A stretch of DNA of 64,000 nucleotides from Bugula neritina (GCA_964035545.1 OZ037765.1:21274495-21338494), one strand, 5' to 3'; counted from the stretch's first letter, positions 49,060-62,700 are shown. The notes: generated by a model from the letters alone, not told the origin. Program-made: numbers and translations.

Positions 49060-50043
49060 TAGCAATGTACACTTTCTCTACTTGGTCATGTGATTTTTTG
49101 CCAGTACTTTTCATTTTTGTGCTTATCATTATGTTCTTCCACCAAAGTTATGTTAGTAATTAGTATAATAAATATGTATATCCTTATGGTATTTTTGTAG
49201 AAAATTTATGTACTCATACCTATTTATTGTGGTTTCTTGTAAGTTGTATATTTTTATAACTATAGTTAATGCAATAGACTATCTTTCAATCGTTAGCTCA
49301 AAGAACAATCAGTTATTCTTGTTATTTATGTAGATACATTTTTGTTTAACAGAAAATCTTTAACAATATTCAATTCTGTATAGTATCATTAGCATATAAA
49401 TAAAAAATAATTTGAAACTCAAAGCTTCAGGAGTAATGTATAAAACAGGTTGTCTAAAAAGTCAGTAAAACAATTAATATAACCTGAAAAATGCTTGTGT
49501 TACTTGTAGCTTTTTACCATAAAGATATCACATTGTAAAAGCTGATAGCAAGACCACACATCTGAATGCCTTGCATACTTCAAAACTGTTGGCTAATGAT
49601 ACATAAAAACAAACTATTGGTATTTAGTTCATAGCTATTTTGTCCAAAGTATATTTATAATGATCATATATATAAAATTAAAAAAATTAATAGTTTCCAA
49701 CAACATCAAATTTAATAATATACCAATCTATAATACCAAGAATCTGTAAGCAACTTCTTTCACTAAATTACTGCTAATTTCTATAATTTGCTCAAATTTT
49801 TTTGACAAATACTTTTTTACTGACTTTCTTTTGATCTGCAAATATGGTGATCAACAGTCTATGCTGCATTTTTTATGTAATTGAGCATGGAAAAGCACAA
49901 CATCAATTAATGTTGAAGTCTTTGTATTAGTTAAAAAAATGGCAACTTTTAACACAAAGTGACAAAATATAAAAGATAATTTTTATACAAGCAACTATGT
50001 TAGTTATATATGAAAGAGAAACTAGTTTTAATGCAAACAATAT

Positions 50044-53000
50044 ATAGAAAAACCTGGCAAATAGAACAATCTAATTATCGTTCATTTGGTATATTATATA
50101 AGTTTTATAGCATTATTTTAGGCAACAAAGATGAATTTACATGTATAGGTTACAGGCTAAGTTGTATGCGTTGGAACATGCCGATTAAGAGCATATACAG
50201 TACCTAATTACTGATTTAATGTAAATTCACTGTTACTAATATTATATTATATATACAGTTAACCCTTATGTATAAATAATATTATGGAGAATTTTGAATA
50301 AAATAGTTATTATGCATATTGGGTTTCAGCCAGTGTAAAGCAAGTTGAAGTTGTCTTCCACATTAGAAGTTCTAAAAAATTAAACCCGTTTGGTGAATCT
50401 GCTCAAGTTCTTAGATACAGTAATGACATAACATAACATGACATAACCTGAGTGGAACCGACAGCTGTGCTGAGATATTTAGCGAAAAAGCAAAATGAGA
50501 TTTGAATGAAATTGACTCAAATATTGTGAATAAACTATTAGTAAGCATTTAGCTTGCATCAGTTTTACTACCATGTTTCACCCTACAACAGACATACAAA
50601 TTTCACATGTACAAGTTACAGTATTTTTAATTTTCTCAGAATATTGTTGCAGAAGAAATAATAATATATTATCCTAGTCATATTTGTAGCTGCATATTCA
50701 AATAAGAAAATGTTCCGTGGCTTTATTATAGCATGCAGTCCCCTGCAAATAAAATTTCATTGTTTTGTTAGTGACTTTCAACATAATCATAGTATGCATG
50801 CAAAAACTTGATGCAAGTAATTATATAATAATGAAAACTGCAACCAATGTACTGCTTTCACAACTCACCAACAGCATGTAAGATACAAACCATAGTGTAG
50901 ATTTAATGTGAAATAGTATTCTAGGTGAATAGAGAATTATTAGACTTCTCAAACAATTATGTTATATTTGATATATTGTGCAGATTTGTTGAAGTTCACA
51001 TTTGATATATTATATAAACATCCTGAGTGTTATTGATATATTAATATATTTCAAAGAGAAAATGTGTCTATATGTATATAGCCTCCATGTCAGCAAAGTA
51101 TAAGTCTTAAATCTTGTATCAAGATACTAAATTTTTAAATTGTGCCAAATTAAAAAATAAACATATTACAGATTTTTAAATAAAGATTGAATTTGTGGAA
51201 GTTTTCAAGTTTTAGCACAAGTGAGTTCAAAAAATTTGAGCTAAAACTGAAAAGGTATTAAGAAATTAACAAATTGTATTACAATTTACAGTACAACACA
51301 TAGTTTTAAGTACTATTATACAGTTTCAATACAGTGTGTCAGACACCAATGATAAGTTATTCCTGCACATATTTTATGCAAGATAGTGGCAAGTATCATG
51401 TGAAAGCAACTCCAATAATGCTCATCATGATTATGATGTATGTATGATATACTGTACATGTATTTATTATAATACAAACTGAAAAACATCTGAATGTTAT
51501 ATCAATCTTCATTGTAGCATAAAAGATGCCAATATATATCATTTTTTATCTCAATATGTACAAAGATTGAAAATGAAAATATATATTATAGTAGCATGGG
51601 TGTACAGTGCTGTGAAATATTAATGAAAGCATTTTTGACATCACTCAACACTACCTTTCATGTCCAGGAATCAAGGTTATTGAAGATAGATTTCGAATTA
51701 TTCCAAAGAAATATTAAAAATTTTGCAGTCTATATATAGGCCTGTTGGATATTTTTTTTTCTATTCAGAATGGTAAAATCGATTCTTTTTACTGCAATTT
51801 CTATAAATTGTGTAACTAAGGATAAATATTTTCTAATGCTTATTTGGTTTTATAAAAAGAAAATTTGCAATTATCACTTTGACAGTTGTAAGAGATGCTT
51901 TCCATATTAGACTGGCAAAATATATGGTGTAAGTTGCCTTCTCCTAAATTATTTCCTAATTGTCAACAGTAAAGGATAGGAAATAGGTGAATGATAAATA
52001 TGTCCCCAAAACTAAAATATGCATCTTTCAAGTTAATAATAACAAACCATGAGAGCCTACTTGGGAAGCCAGTAATCAAACAAACTTACAAAGCAATAAT
52101 AATCAGCTGTTTAGAGTTGGGACCACTGAACTGAAACTATAAGGGGTTATAGTTCAATGGTTGAGGCTTAGGGTCTGGCTTGCACCATCTGTTGCTGCTT
52201 TGGTGCATGTGTGGTTTACAATAACATTAGGGAATTCCCCAGAGACAAATGGCGTATCTTGTTAAATATCTTTGTTATACTTGATTTTCAGTATGAATGC
52301 ACCTTTATTTCAACTCAGCCCTATTAGTTCTCATGGTATATACTGTAGAGTGTAGACTGTAGAGTGTGAGAGACTAGCAAATTGATAGAAATTATAGAAA
52401 CTATACAAAAGTTAGTACTACAAGTAAGGAAAATCATATAAATAATATACAGACATAGATATTTGAAAGCATTAGGAGACAAGCATATCATGTCAGTCGA
52501 GGTAAATTATTCACAAAAATCAGTTAATCTAATCTATCTATATAAGCATGCATAATATATTTGGCAACTTGCACTATAAAAAATGAAGGCTTTAGTCCGG
52601 TCAACATTAGTTTGCCTCACTAAAAGTTTATCCAAATGTAATCAGTCCTATTGCTTAAATTTTTATTTTAATCAAAATATCTCAACCAACAATTCTTTAC
52701 TGCTGCAACCCTTTTTGTCCAATAAAAACATATTAACACTTTAAAAATGTACATTTTGTATTAAAATACAAATAAAGTTAATATTGAAACTATCTGAACA
52801 ATTGAAAGATTTTTCCAGCTGCATTCAAAGCAGTACAATATATTTGAACAGCCTTTACAGCTCCATGGCCATTTTCTCTTCAAACCAAGAAAAAGATTTA
52901 CATATTTTCTCTATGATTCAAAACATATTTTGTCATCCCGCTCTGTATTTCTATAATGCAATCATTAGCTACCCACATAAGCTACATGCTCCGCGGTTAT

Positions 53001-55268
53001 ATAATAATTAATATGTCACAGGATCACACTGTTATATCAAATTTTGCTCATTATTTTCAGTTTATTGTAGTATGTTTACTACTTGTTTTGTCAAACAATG
53101 TCTGTCACAAATTAATACAGGTCGACTTTGAATGTTCAATGTCAAGCAGTAAATTAAACCATTTAATAACTCTTGTGAAAAATAAAATTCACTCGAACAA
53201 ATCTAAAGCTTCTTCCTGCATTAACATGATGAACAATTCAATTGCTATTAATGCATTAGCAAATAGAGCATTGATGTTTTGATAACTATTAAAGTGGCAA
53301 CTACTGTGTTATTATTGATTACTCATTGTCATTATACCCATAACATAGCTCTAGTAAATCTCAAGTATGCACGGCACTTGTAGCAGTACTCTTCACCTAG
53401 TAAGAAGTAGTTAATATTGCCTTGCTTGGATAGAGGTAAGTGTTTGTCTATTATACTCTAACTGTAGGAGATTTGATCTCTAGTTTTATCCAGCAATAGG
53501 ATTCTCCACAATATCCAGAAATACATGCTGAAAGTAGTTTATCTTAATTTTGTACTACTTTTTATGAAGTAGGACTGGGTCACTAGGTTATAGAGAGAGG
53601 TACTAGTAGCACTTTTATCCAACAAAATTAGAAGCTTCCTGGCTATACAATAAGAAAGCAGTCCTGTGTCAAGCACCAAGCCAAAAATTATAAATTCTAA
53701 ACTATAAGCAGAAATTCACACCCCTGTACCTACCAATGTTTCATATGATAGTAATAATAATAATGACAATAAAATAACATGACAACACCAACCTGCAAAG
53801 TAATTAACAACCTTGATTAATATGATACTGTAATATAATAACTACATTAAAAATATATTTACTATGCATAAATATAGTTTTAATATTTTTAACCTAAATG
53901 CTTATCTTAGTAACTGTAAGCTTACAAAGTCAAAGCGAAGCTATATAATGTAGATCAAGCCTGTAGGTAAAAATATATATGTATTACTAATACTATTGGT
54001 ATAGCTTACAGTTACATTAATTAGTTATATTTTATAAAATTCAGATCCTTAAAAACAGTAGCAGACTTTTTAGAAAATTCAATATTCATATTTATCTGGT
54101 GTTTGTCCTGAATTTATTTTGTTCCCTGTAAACACTTCCAATGCCTATGTAGTATGTTATGAATATGCCTTCAAAGTTATCAATGTTGAGTAATATATGT
54201 GTATACTAATTCAATTACAATGTATTTGATTTTATTTAAGGGTCTACTTTGTGAAATTTAAATTATAGGCAAAATATTATATTTATGTAAAGGAGTAATA
54301 GTATTAGTATTAATCAGATATTAGTTGCATTTCTAATTAAATTGACTTTTTGCTCTATTTATGAAACACATAACCTCTAAATTTCCAAGAGCTTCGAAGC
54401 CAGATATTATAAAGGTTCATTAAATAAACTTCCGCATTTTTGGTCACGAGGAAATATTGCAAAGAGATTCTATTAAGGAAAGCATAGTATGAGTATTAGT
54501 ATGCTGTTATATTTAGTTAAACTAAAACACAATCACACAACATGTAAATCTTGTTAAGATTATATATAATAATAATCGTCTGGAACATTGCCAAGATGTA
54601 TTGTACAGACATTTAGTGACTAATTTACTGCTATTAGCAGAAACATCATGTGATAGTGATAAAGGTATTCAGTCATTTAAATAGAAATCTAAATGATCTA
54701 TGCCTTTTGCATAGCTGCCTCACTAGTAAGAATAATTATTTTTGCAGTCAAGTTAAACTTTTAGCTTATAATCCAACAGTTTAAAAGCAACTATAAGGAA
54801 ACCATCATGGAAGCAAAATAAATTTAGCTCAAACAATTATAGGTGTATTGTATGCAAATCAATTAATTGTGTAGATATTTATTACTAACAGTATTTTAAT
54901 TATGTGGTTACTGAAGTCAATTATCAATTTTGTGAGCTAGCATAGTCTAAACTTTAGAGGCTAGTGGGCTAATCTCATTTTATTCATGTTTGTTAAGTAT
55001 GTTTTTATCAGGAAAATATTTTAGAAATGTGGTTACTAGTTTTATTTTGTTTGATAAAACTTCAATTTCAATAAATATAGTTCATTTTTTAATGAAAAGC
55101 TCATATTTAATCCCTGGGCAGCATATCAGAGCTATGAAAATATCTTTGGTATTCGCATTAGAATTTTTGGTATGAACTGGGAAACTGGAATATTGATCCA
55201 GTAGTAGTTGAACAGTTAGTAGCTTAATATACTTTTCTGTACTTATCAGGGTGATTGTAGTAGAGAGC
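50044..55268. other. Gene-free AT-rich region
   Basis: About 5.2 kb without recognisable genes. Overlapping plus-strand frames at 52784-53282 and one at 54990-55175 have no similarity or splice context. A tRNA-like A-box (TAGTTCAATGG, about 52149-52159) stands alone without a B-box. Upstream regulatory DNA of the Patched-domain gene is presumably at the right end. Confidence 0.45.
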
Positions 55269-56726
55269 ATGAGTGCTGTTCAACTGGACACAGAGAAAGG
55301 GTTTGGACTGGATCCAGAGAAAGGGTGTGAACTAAATACACTTTCAAAGAAAGGGCATGAGCTAAACACAGAGAAAGGGCATGAATCTGATGAACTAGAC
55401 ACAGAGAAAGAGCACAGCTGTGGACAGCAGAAACTTGGAAACAAGCATCGCCTAACAACTTCCTGTGTACAGAGGGCAGGCACAATCGTATCAGAAGGAT
55501 TAGAAAGGTTCTTCTATAAGTGAGTGTTATTATAGAGATGTTATCAAAGCTATATCTTACTTGGCGCCTAAAATACTTTTCAGAAAGTTGAATGTCTGGT
55601 GCTATAGCTCTAGAAACAGTAAGTATTTTGTCACATCCTGTCTGCAAAAATGTCACTGTTTGCTTTAGCACTAGAATGAACAGCTAACTTAAATGTCAAT
55701 ATGCATACTTCATATCTAATAATATCTCTGAACAGTACACGCAGTAGATCTGTACTTTTGCGTCCACAAAAAGTAACAATATTATTATTTACGAAGATAA
55801 CATGAAGTATAACAATTGAATATTGTTTTATCTTCAATCTAATCACTCATCAACATCACTCATTAGCCTATTCAGACTATTCCTATGTTTGTGTTATGTT
55901 ACCCATTGTTAGACTAGTAACAATTACAAATAATGCTTAGTTATTCAGTTGACTTTTGACTTATAACAAATCCGCAAATGTATATTGATTTTTGCCGAAC
56001 AAGTAAGATTTGAGAAACGCAAGTAACTGCAATATATTGTCATAAAATCTTGAGTTTATTGATTTTTGTTGGCTTTAATACATTTGATGCTCTGTAACTT
56101 TGTAGATGCATATACAACGAAATTGCCTATTGCAAGCTAACTAAACAAATAATCAATATCCTTTGGGTATTGCGTACACATATGTCCACATGTACATCTG
56201 CTCAGCTATACTATTAATTACTGTGAAGTCTATAATTCATTGTTATATGTCAAGTAGAACAATTTCTGCCAGGGAACTTTTTAGTAACAAAACTTATAAC
56301 AGTCAGTACACTCTCTCAACTTGCCTGAAAAAATTGCATTTGATGGTCTTGTTATATTTTGATAACTGCTAGAGAGATAGGTGACCATATAAGTATCTAG
56401 TAAGTAAGTTTTGGCCAGATTTGCATTGCATTTTACTTTCACATTATTTTGTTGATTGAGACAATACTGCATCCTTTAGGTTTGGCTATGCTATTGCTAG
56501 CAAGCCATGGACTGTCGTGCTGTGCACATTCTTTGTGTCTGCCTTATTTGGCCTGGGCATGATACGGTTTGAACAGAAAGACAGCTCAGAGCCAATATGG
56601 GTTCCGGAAGACTCCATAGTGCTGAGTAACGAGAAGTGGGTCGAGAGAAATTTTCCAGTTAAACACAGATATAACATGTACATCGTAACTGCTGATAACG
56701 TATTGGAACCAGCAGTCATTAAGCAG
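55269..56726 (+). CDS. Patched-domain (PTCHD-like) membrane protein, first two coding exons only
   Basis: Exons 55269-55519 and 56480-56726 join in phase (TATAA|GTGAGT to TTTAG|G) and encode the first 166 residues; a GTAAGT donor at 56727 shows that the gene continues. The N-terminal cytoplasmic part has four or five degenerate repeats around TEKGHEL. GLERFFYKFGYAIASKP then leads into a first membrane helix (TVVLCTFFVSALFGLGMIRF). The extracellular start follows, with the family pattern E-P-I-W-V-P-E-D-S and NFPVKHRYNMYIVTADNVL. PTCHD/NPC1-type proteins have 12 membrane helices with a sterol-sensing domain and belong to the RND transporter fold. No further exons are recognisable before the retrotransposon at 58936, so the rest lies beyond it or outside the window. 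Confidence 0.78.
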
Positions 56727-56982
56727 GTAAGTTACACCCTCAATTATAATTAGGCTTTACAAAAATTTGCATTAATTTTAAATGTTGATAGCTATTGCCT
56801 GTATAGGGTCTGATTGCCTTAAAATTAGCACTGAACTGCAACAAGTTCTTGCACAGTTCCTTGAGTCTAGTTCTCAGAAAAAAATCCTATAAGCTGTAAG
56901 TCATAAGAAGCTGCAGAAAAATTTCTGTAAACAGTTTATATAAAGCAAAGTTGCCAATTTTTTGTTTAGAGTTCCTCTAAAG

Positions 56983-57321
56983 CAGGGCTGCCCAACAGGT
57001 GGCCCCAGAGCCAGATGTGGCTCTCAGCCTACATTTTTGTGGCCCTCAAAGACATAACGCATAAAATTATTGTTCACACATTATATGAATTAGAGTGAAA
57101 GAAACCTTTTTAAGTATCTTATTTATACACATTCTACAAAGCATGCAGCCCGTAGTAACTATTTGCACTTTATTGTGTAACAATTCATAATAATTTGGAA
57201 TAAAGAAATTGAAAATTACTGATGCTGTGGCCCCCAGCTCAGACTAAAGCTTACAATGCGGTCTTTGCCATGGAATATATCCTTTCAGTGGCCATCACTC
57301 CAAAAAGGTTGGACACCCCTG
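56983..57321. mobile_element. hAT-type MITE, 339 bp
   Basis: Termini CAGGGCTGCCCAAC and GTTGGACACCCCTG are imperfect inverted repeats of the hAT/Charlie kind. The 8-bp duplication CTCTAAAG flanks it at 56975-56982 and 57322-57329. No coding capacity. It probably lies in intron 2 of the Patched-domain gene. Confidence 0.92.
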
Positions 57322-57329
57322 CTCTAAAG

Positions 57330-58935
57330 TCTAACCTTTGGACGTACATCTTTCTATGAACAAGCAATAAGTTTGATTTAAAGGTTGTGTAGCTAGGCTA
57401 TGTTACGGATATACATATATCACAATTTTCCTGCTCTTTTTCTAACTGTTTAACTATACTCTATACTTTATACTTTATAGGCTTTAAAAACAATTATGTA
57501 CAGTAAACATTATTTGCACCAAACCCTTTAAATATGTATACAGTGCTTTCTCACAGTTTCCTTTCTGACAAATTCCCATAGGTCATGAGAAAGGTTTGAA
57601 ACTTCATTTGGATCTTATATATGTGTGTGTATAGAGACAAAATCGCCAACTTTAACATTTCTGTGGGTTAAATCTGGTATTCTACTACTAAGTGAGGTTT
57701 TGGGACCCATATCTTAGTGAGATATGGAGGAAACACTGTATTTGAATATCAATTTTAGCTAGTATAAGTATCATTTAATAAATTATTTAGAAATCAGATA
57801 TAAGCAACCCTATATTAAGGTCAAGGTCGTATCAGTCTATTCAGTGACATAGGAAATTGTAAAGCAAAATTTATTTGCTGAATCTGTGTTAGCCCACTAG
57901 GTGATAATCACCCACAGGACAAATGAAATTATTACATACCTTTGAACATTGTATTGGTTACATAATTTATGAGAGATAATTCGATTTTATAAAAGTGTCA
58001 TTGACTGTTGGTCAAGAGCCATTAGCTTTTTATGATAACTATGCCCTTTGCATTAGAAATATAATTACATGGTATAATATATTATAACGGGTCTTTGCGT
58101 AGGTTAGATGTAGTAGAACTGGTGACTAGTCAATAATATTCCGAAGGTCCATTGCTCCGAATGTGGTTGTTTGAAAAAATAACACTGTTATTGGTTTTGT
58201 TTTGTTTTGTAGGCCTATATGTATTGTATTGTAATTGGTCAAAAAAGTAACATAATGTTTTTACTTAAACAATTATTTGCTAGTGCTTTATTTCTATTTT
58301 TGAGCTTTTCATTTTTCGCATTACAGTCCAGAACAATTTATACAACTTGGCATTAAATATTCAGCACAAATTGCATTAAAGGATTGCTCAATCTTAGTTT
58401 ATTACAATCACATTATAATTATGAACTATAATTTAATGTGTATGCAAACAATTGGGACTTTGCAAAGGGATATGTGCCTAGGAAACAGCTTTTCAAAATT
58501 CCAATTTTGAGGGCGGTAAAATTTTCAGCCATGAAAAAGAATAGCCTAATACGTGACGTGTGAACGCCAGTAACTATGCTGCACGTGCTAACTATAACGC
58601 TAGTATTCAAGGTTGCTGAGCACAATATCAACCAATAACGCTCAAGCAGTTACAGTGCGCTATATAGGTCAACTTTGGTGCGCCCGTAATATTGCACAAT
58701 CTGACCTAGTTTAGATCGATCGCAGGCATTCATCCTAAAGAATGCATGCTTTTGCAATGCTTTTTTCTAATGGTTACAAGCAAAATATAGCCTAATGTTA
58801 TTACATACATGTTATTGTAATAATTTTATGCGTAGAATGTTATGATTCGCTGCATGCAATTATTGGTGTGGGTTGTTAGCTGATTGAACACAGTGACTCT
58901 TTGTAGGAGGGTATTTATGCACAATAAATAAGAAA
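57330..58935. other. AT-rich non-coding region between the MITE and the retrotransposon
   Basis: No exon of the Patched-domain gene and no other gene could be recognised. Probably intron or intergenic DNA. Confidence 0.4.
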
Positions 58936-59535
58936 TGTAATACTCACAATCCCCTTTATTTACTCCATAATATATATAAATCCAAAAATAGCAGTTAGGG
59001 AGGACAACTCCTTACATGTATAGAAAACTTACTAGTAAACTGGTAAACAAAGTATAAGATAATTAACTAAGTGTGTTATTGTCCTGGCTTGGTAGCTCCG
59101 AGATGTGTCCTGTTGTGCTGCTGGCTGAAGACTGACTCTACTGTGTTGAGGGCCTCCTTTTATACGTTGGGAAACATTTCCACTAGAATGTTCCGAGCGA
59201 ATTCGAGGGAATTCGCTCGAATCGCAGGGGATTCGCAGGGCTAGAATAAAAGAATCGCTCGAATCGAGCGAACTTCGCAGGGAAATCCCGGTTATCTTGA
59301 TTATATAAGTGTTCCTGTGAGCCGTCAGAAACAATAGCTAATCCAGTCACGTTAGTAGTAATAAGTAGCTGGGAATAATAGCTAATCCTATCATTGCCAA
59401 CATAACACTTAGCTGTTACAATACTATAGCTATGTAATGATGTATATCTAGGAAAACACGCATTCCATGGGAATGAAGTTAATAAAAATAAGGGAAATAC
59501 AGCCTTAGTTATACTATACACAATTTTACCACACA
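58936..59535 (-). repeat. 3' LTR of the Ty3/gypsy element, about 600 bp
   Basis: Read on the minus strand it starts TGTGTGGTAAAATTG directly after the polypurine tract and ends ...GAGTATTACA. An AATAAA signal lies at 58955-58960 (minus strand). The U3/R region contains palindromes: GAGCGAATTC...GAATTCGCTC at 59195-59218, and TCGCTCGA-A-TCGAGCGA at 59255-59271. The 5' LTR and the matching target duplication lie outside the window, so the outer edge at 58936 is inferred from the TG...CA rule. Confidence 0.75.
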
Positions 59536-59548
59536 CTCCCCTCCATCA
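59536..59548 (-). other. Polypurine tract of the Ty3/gypsy element
   Basis: On the minus strand GATGGAGGGGAG immediately precedes the LTR. This is the plus-strand DNA primer site in reverse transcription of LTR elements. Confidence 0.8.
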
Positions 59549-59750
59549 GAAAGTACAACCCCTTTCTGATATAATTAAAAAAGAAATATAATAATAAAAA
59601 AAAGGAAGAAAATAAAAGAAAATACATGTAAGGGAGTTCTGGAATGGCTAATTTAGTCACACAAACAAAAATATATAAGATAGAAAATGTTAAGGGATAA
59701 TGAATTAATACACACAAGAATATATATTTACATAAAGAGAAGTGTCACCA

Positions 59751-62700
59751 TTAGGGTCGAGCGGGCTGCTCCAGGTCCTGCAGTCTGCGTCGTATGCGTC
59801 CTAGTTCCTCAGAGATCCTGTCCAGGCCACGATATACATCCTCCAGACTCTCCGGGGGCCCACGGTGTGTGTGCCTAGTAGTATAGGGAGTGGTACTACG
59901 CGGCCTCGGTGCGCCCTGTCTACGCCGTTCTCTTCTAGTTCGGGCCGTTTCTCGTGGCGTCCAGCGGTCTCCTTCTGCAGTAGCTTCGGCTCGAGTTACC
60001 ACTACCCGGAGAGGCTGGGTGGGTGGCAACTCACAACTTGGGGGGTCTTCTGGCGGTTGCGTCTGACTAGTGGGTCGACAGGCCGGGAACCCTTGGGACA
60101 ACAGCTCCCTCTTCTTGGGATCGCTGATGTGGGGGAGAATCAGGTCCCTGAATTCTAGGTAATTGTCCGCATCTACATCAAAAATTCTGCCCGTGTGGCA
60201 GCGGCCAATACGTTGGTGCTTGAGCACGTAGTCACGCTGGAAGCTAAACTCCCCACACGGACAGAATGAGTTGACGTAATGTTGTTGGACGTGTATCCGT
60301 AGTCGCCTGTGTGAGGTAAAGCTCCGCCCACAGGTGGGGCACTTGGTGTTGCTAGGCTCCCCGCAGGCCTCAGCTATCAGGATCCGCGTCTTGGTGCTGG
60401 TCCAGTGAGACCGGGTGCTGAAAACGCGTGGTAATCCTAGCTCTCCAGCTCCTCCTAGTCCTTGAGGAGGGTCTGTGGTCTCAGATGAGGACAGGATAGA
60501 CTGTTCCTCCCCTTCATCTAGTCCAATATCGACGACAGTGGCAGGGGTCTCCGTATCTCCCTCCATTACTTGCTCCTGGGGTGTCGCGATTTCGGAGGAT
60601 CTTCCGAATGAGGTGAGAGTCGTAGAGGCAGGCTCTACGACTTTGTCGGTGTCTACAACAGAAATAGAGAGTTGAGCTGGTCGAGTCTGACCGATATCTC
60701 CAACTCGTGATGGCTGACTCACTCTATTATTAGTGATATCCTTATATGGCACTCGTCGCGATACTGCGAGCTGCCGGGGTGGGGGTAGAGTGACACTCTG
60801 GATGTCCTGGTCAAGTAGGTAATCTCTGTTGGGTGACTCTGACCCTCCAGAGTTCCAAGTGTGAGTTCTCCACATCTCGAACTTACTCTGGGAATCAGAG
60901 TTCGAGTTCCTACGGTCATCACCACCTAGACAATTCTCCGGTATAGGAGGTAATTCTAGTCTAGTGGACTTACCAGGGTGTGCGCCGGACTCTTCTTCAA
61001 CATTCAGGTGAGTGGGTGTAATATCCATATTTGTTAGATGGCGAGAGATTAAATTCCGTGTGGCGTGTGTGCTTGCTGCGATTGGAATGAACGAAGTATG
61101 CGTTCGTGGTTTATCGCGAGAGTCCCTCGCCTGGGTTTTTCCAACTTCGGGATCGGGTTTTTGTCCGATCTGGGTGAGGAACATCGAAGTGATCCCCTGC
61201 CGATATCGAGCCTCCCTGGTGGTGTGGTTAGGTGGTGAATAGTTGTAATACAAGGGGGGCCCTTCGTCCTCCGAGCTAAGGTATCCTTTCCCTATCTGGC
61301 CACAGTAATATTCCCCTAAGTACCCAGGAGGTCTTCGAGTCCTCTGGCTACGCCTTAGGCCTTCTGTGTCTGGCAAAGTGGCCTGTCCCCCAGGGTTGGT
61401 GGCTCTACTCTCTCCTACTTCCAGGGTAGGTGGGTCTAACCTCTCTGGTATGGCGGGGGGTGGTCTTACTGGTGGGGGCGCCTGAGGTGCTGGTTGCTCG
61501 GGGGGCTCTTGCACAGTGGGGGGTGGTTCTTGTGCTTCGGGGTTTCTCTCCGGTATGTTATAGGGAAGTTCCCACTCTCGGGTGGGGGGCGCCCTTCCTC
61601 CCCCGGTGGGTCGTCGTGCTGGCTCCAGGAGTGGTGGTGCTTGTCCTACTGCCCCAGGGCTGGCCCAGTACGGTTTTAAGCGTTTCTCGCTTTGGACGGA
61701 AATCTGTCCGGAGCGTTCTACGCGGTACGTGTGATTGGGTAGCACTTCGATGATGCAGTATGGTCCCACGAACTTGGGCTGTAATTTAGCCGACTGTCCG
61801 CGCTTCCTCCTGTAACTAATCATCCATACCCAATCGCCAGCCTGGTAGAGTGGGGGCTCGTCCGAGTCTTCCCCTCGCACTTGCCATTGTTTTTCCCTTA
61901 AGACCTCATGGGCCGTCCGCATCCTATCAACCAGCTCTCTCACGTATTCGTGGACAGGTCCCTCTGGGAGGGGGACGTGGTACGTGAGATGATCCGGGAC
62001 CCGCGTTTCCCGGCCTAGCATTAGGAAATTGGGTGTCTCCTGGGTGCTAGAGTGGGGAGTACTGCGATATGCACGCATGATCTGGGGTAGCACGGCGTCC
62101 CATTCTTCTTGGCTTTTCCCTAGTAGTAGACTTCTCAGGGCGTCCCCCAACATCCTGTTGTTGCGTTCCACTACGCCATTTCCTTGGGGGTGGTAGGGGG
62201 TGGTCCTACTTTGGTTGACCCCCCATACCCGACAGAGGTCCCTCATCAGCTGTGATTGGAACTGTGCCCCTTGATCTGTGTGGATCTGCTCCGGTAGCCC
62301 GAAATAGCAGAAAACGTGCTGATCTAAAGCTCGGGCTACCGTCGGGGCGGAGGCGTCCGGGATTGCCAAGGCATCTGCCCACCTAGTAAAATGATCCGTT
62401 AGTACCAGAATCCAGTTGTTTCCACGAGCGGACGTCGGCATGGGACCCACCAAGTCGACTGCCACTGTCTGCCACGGGCGACCGGCGTACAGCCTGCGCC
62501 GTCCCGTGGTCTCGGTAGAACGGCCATGCTTACTCGCCTGGCAGATTTCACATTGCCGGATCTGTAGCCTCACATCCCTTGTCATCCCAGGCCAGTACCA
62601 CCGCATCTGTAGGCACCGAATCACTCTACTGGTCCCCGCATGGGCCTGCTTGTGAGTCTCCCAGATGAGCTCTCTCCGGAGCGGGTGTGGGCACACAACC

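Larger units (their letters stand above)
44445..50043. repeat. Tandem segmental duplication, unit 3 (XPF exon 1 copy plus hsp70-3)
   Basis: The shortest, uninterrupted unit and hence the best reference for the ancestral block. It ends at about 50043 (GCAAACAATATATA), where similarity to the unit 1 and unit 2 3' flanks stops. Its hsp70 flanks are more diverged than those of units 1 and 2. Confidence 0.9.

Noticed and set aside
52131-52215. tRNA-like sequence (GGGGTTATAGTTCAATGG)
   Set aside because: An A-box-like motif is present but there is no B-box and no cloverleaf can be folded; at best a SINE or tRNA-derived scrap.
52784-53282. Two overlapping plus-strand frames
   Set aside because: No recognisable similarity, low complexity typical of AT-rich chance frames, no splice sites linking them.
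59032-59717. Short minus-strand frames as an env-like gene
   Set aside because: They fall in the LTR and the short leader before it, contain no signal peptide or fusion-type features, and are broken by stops.
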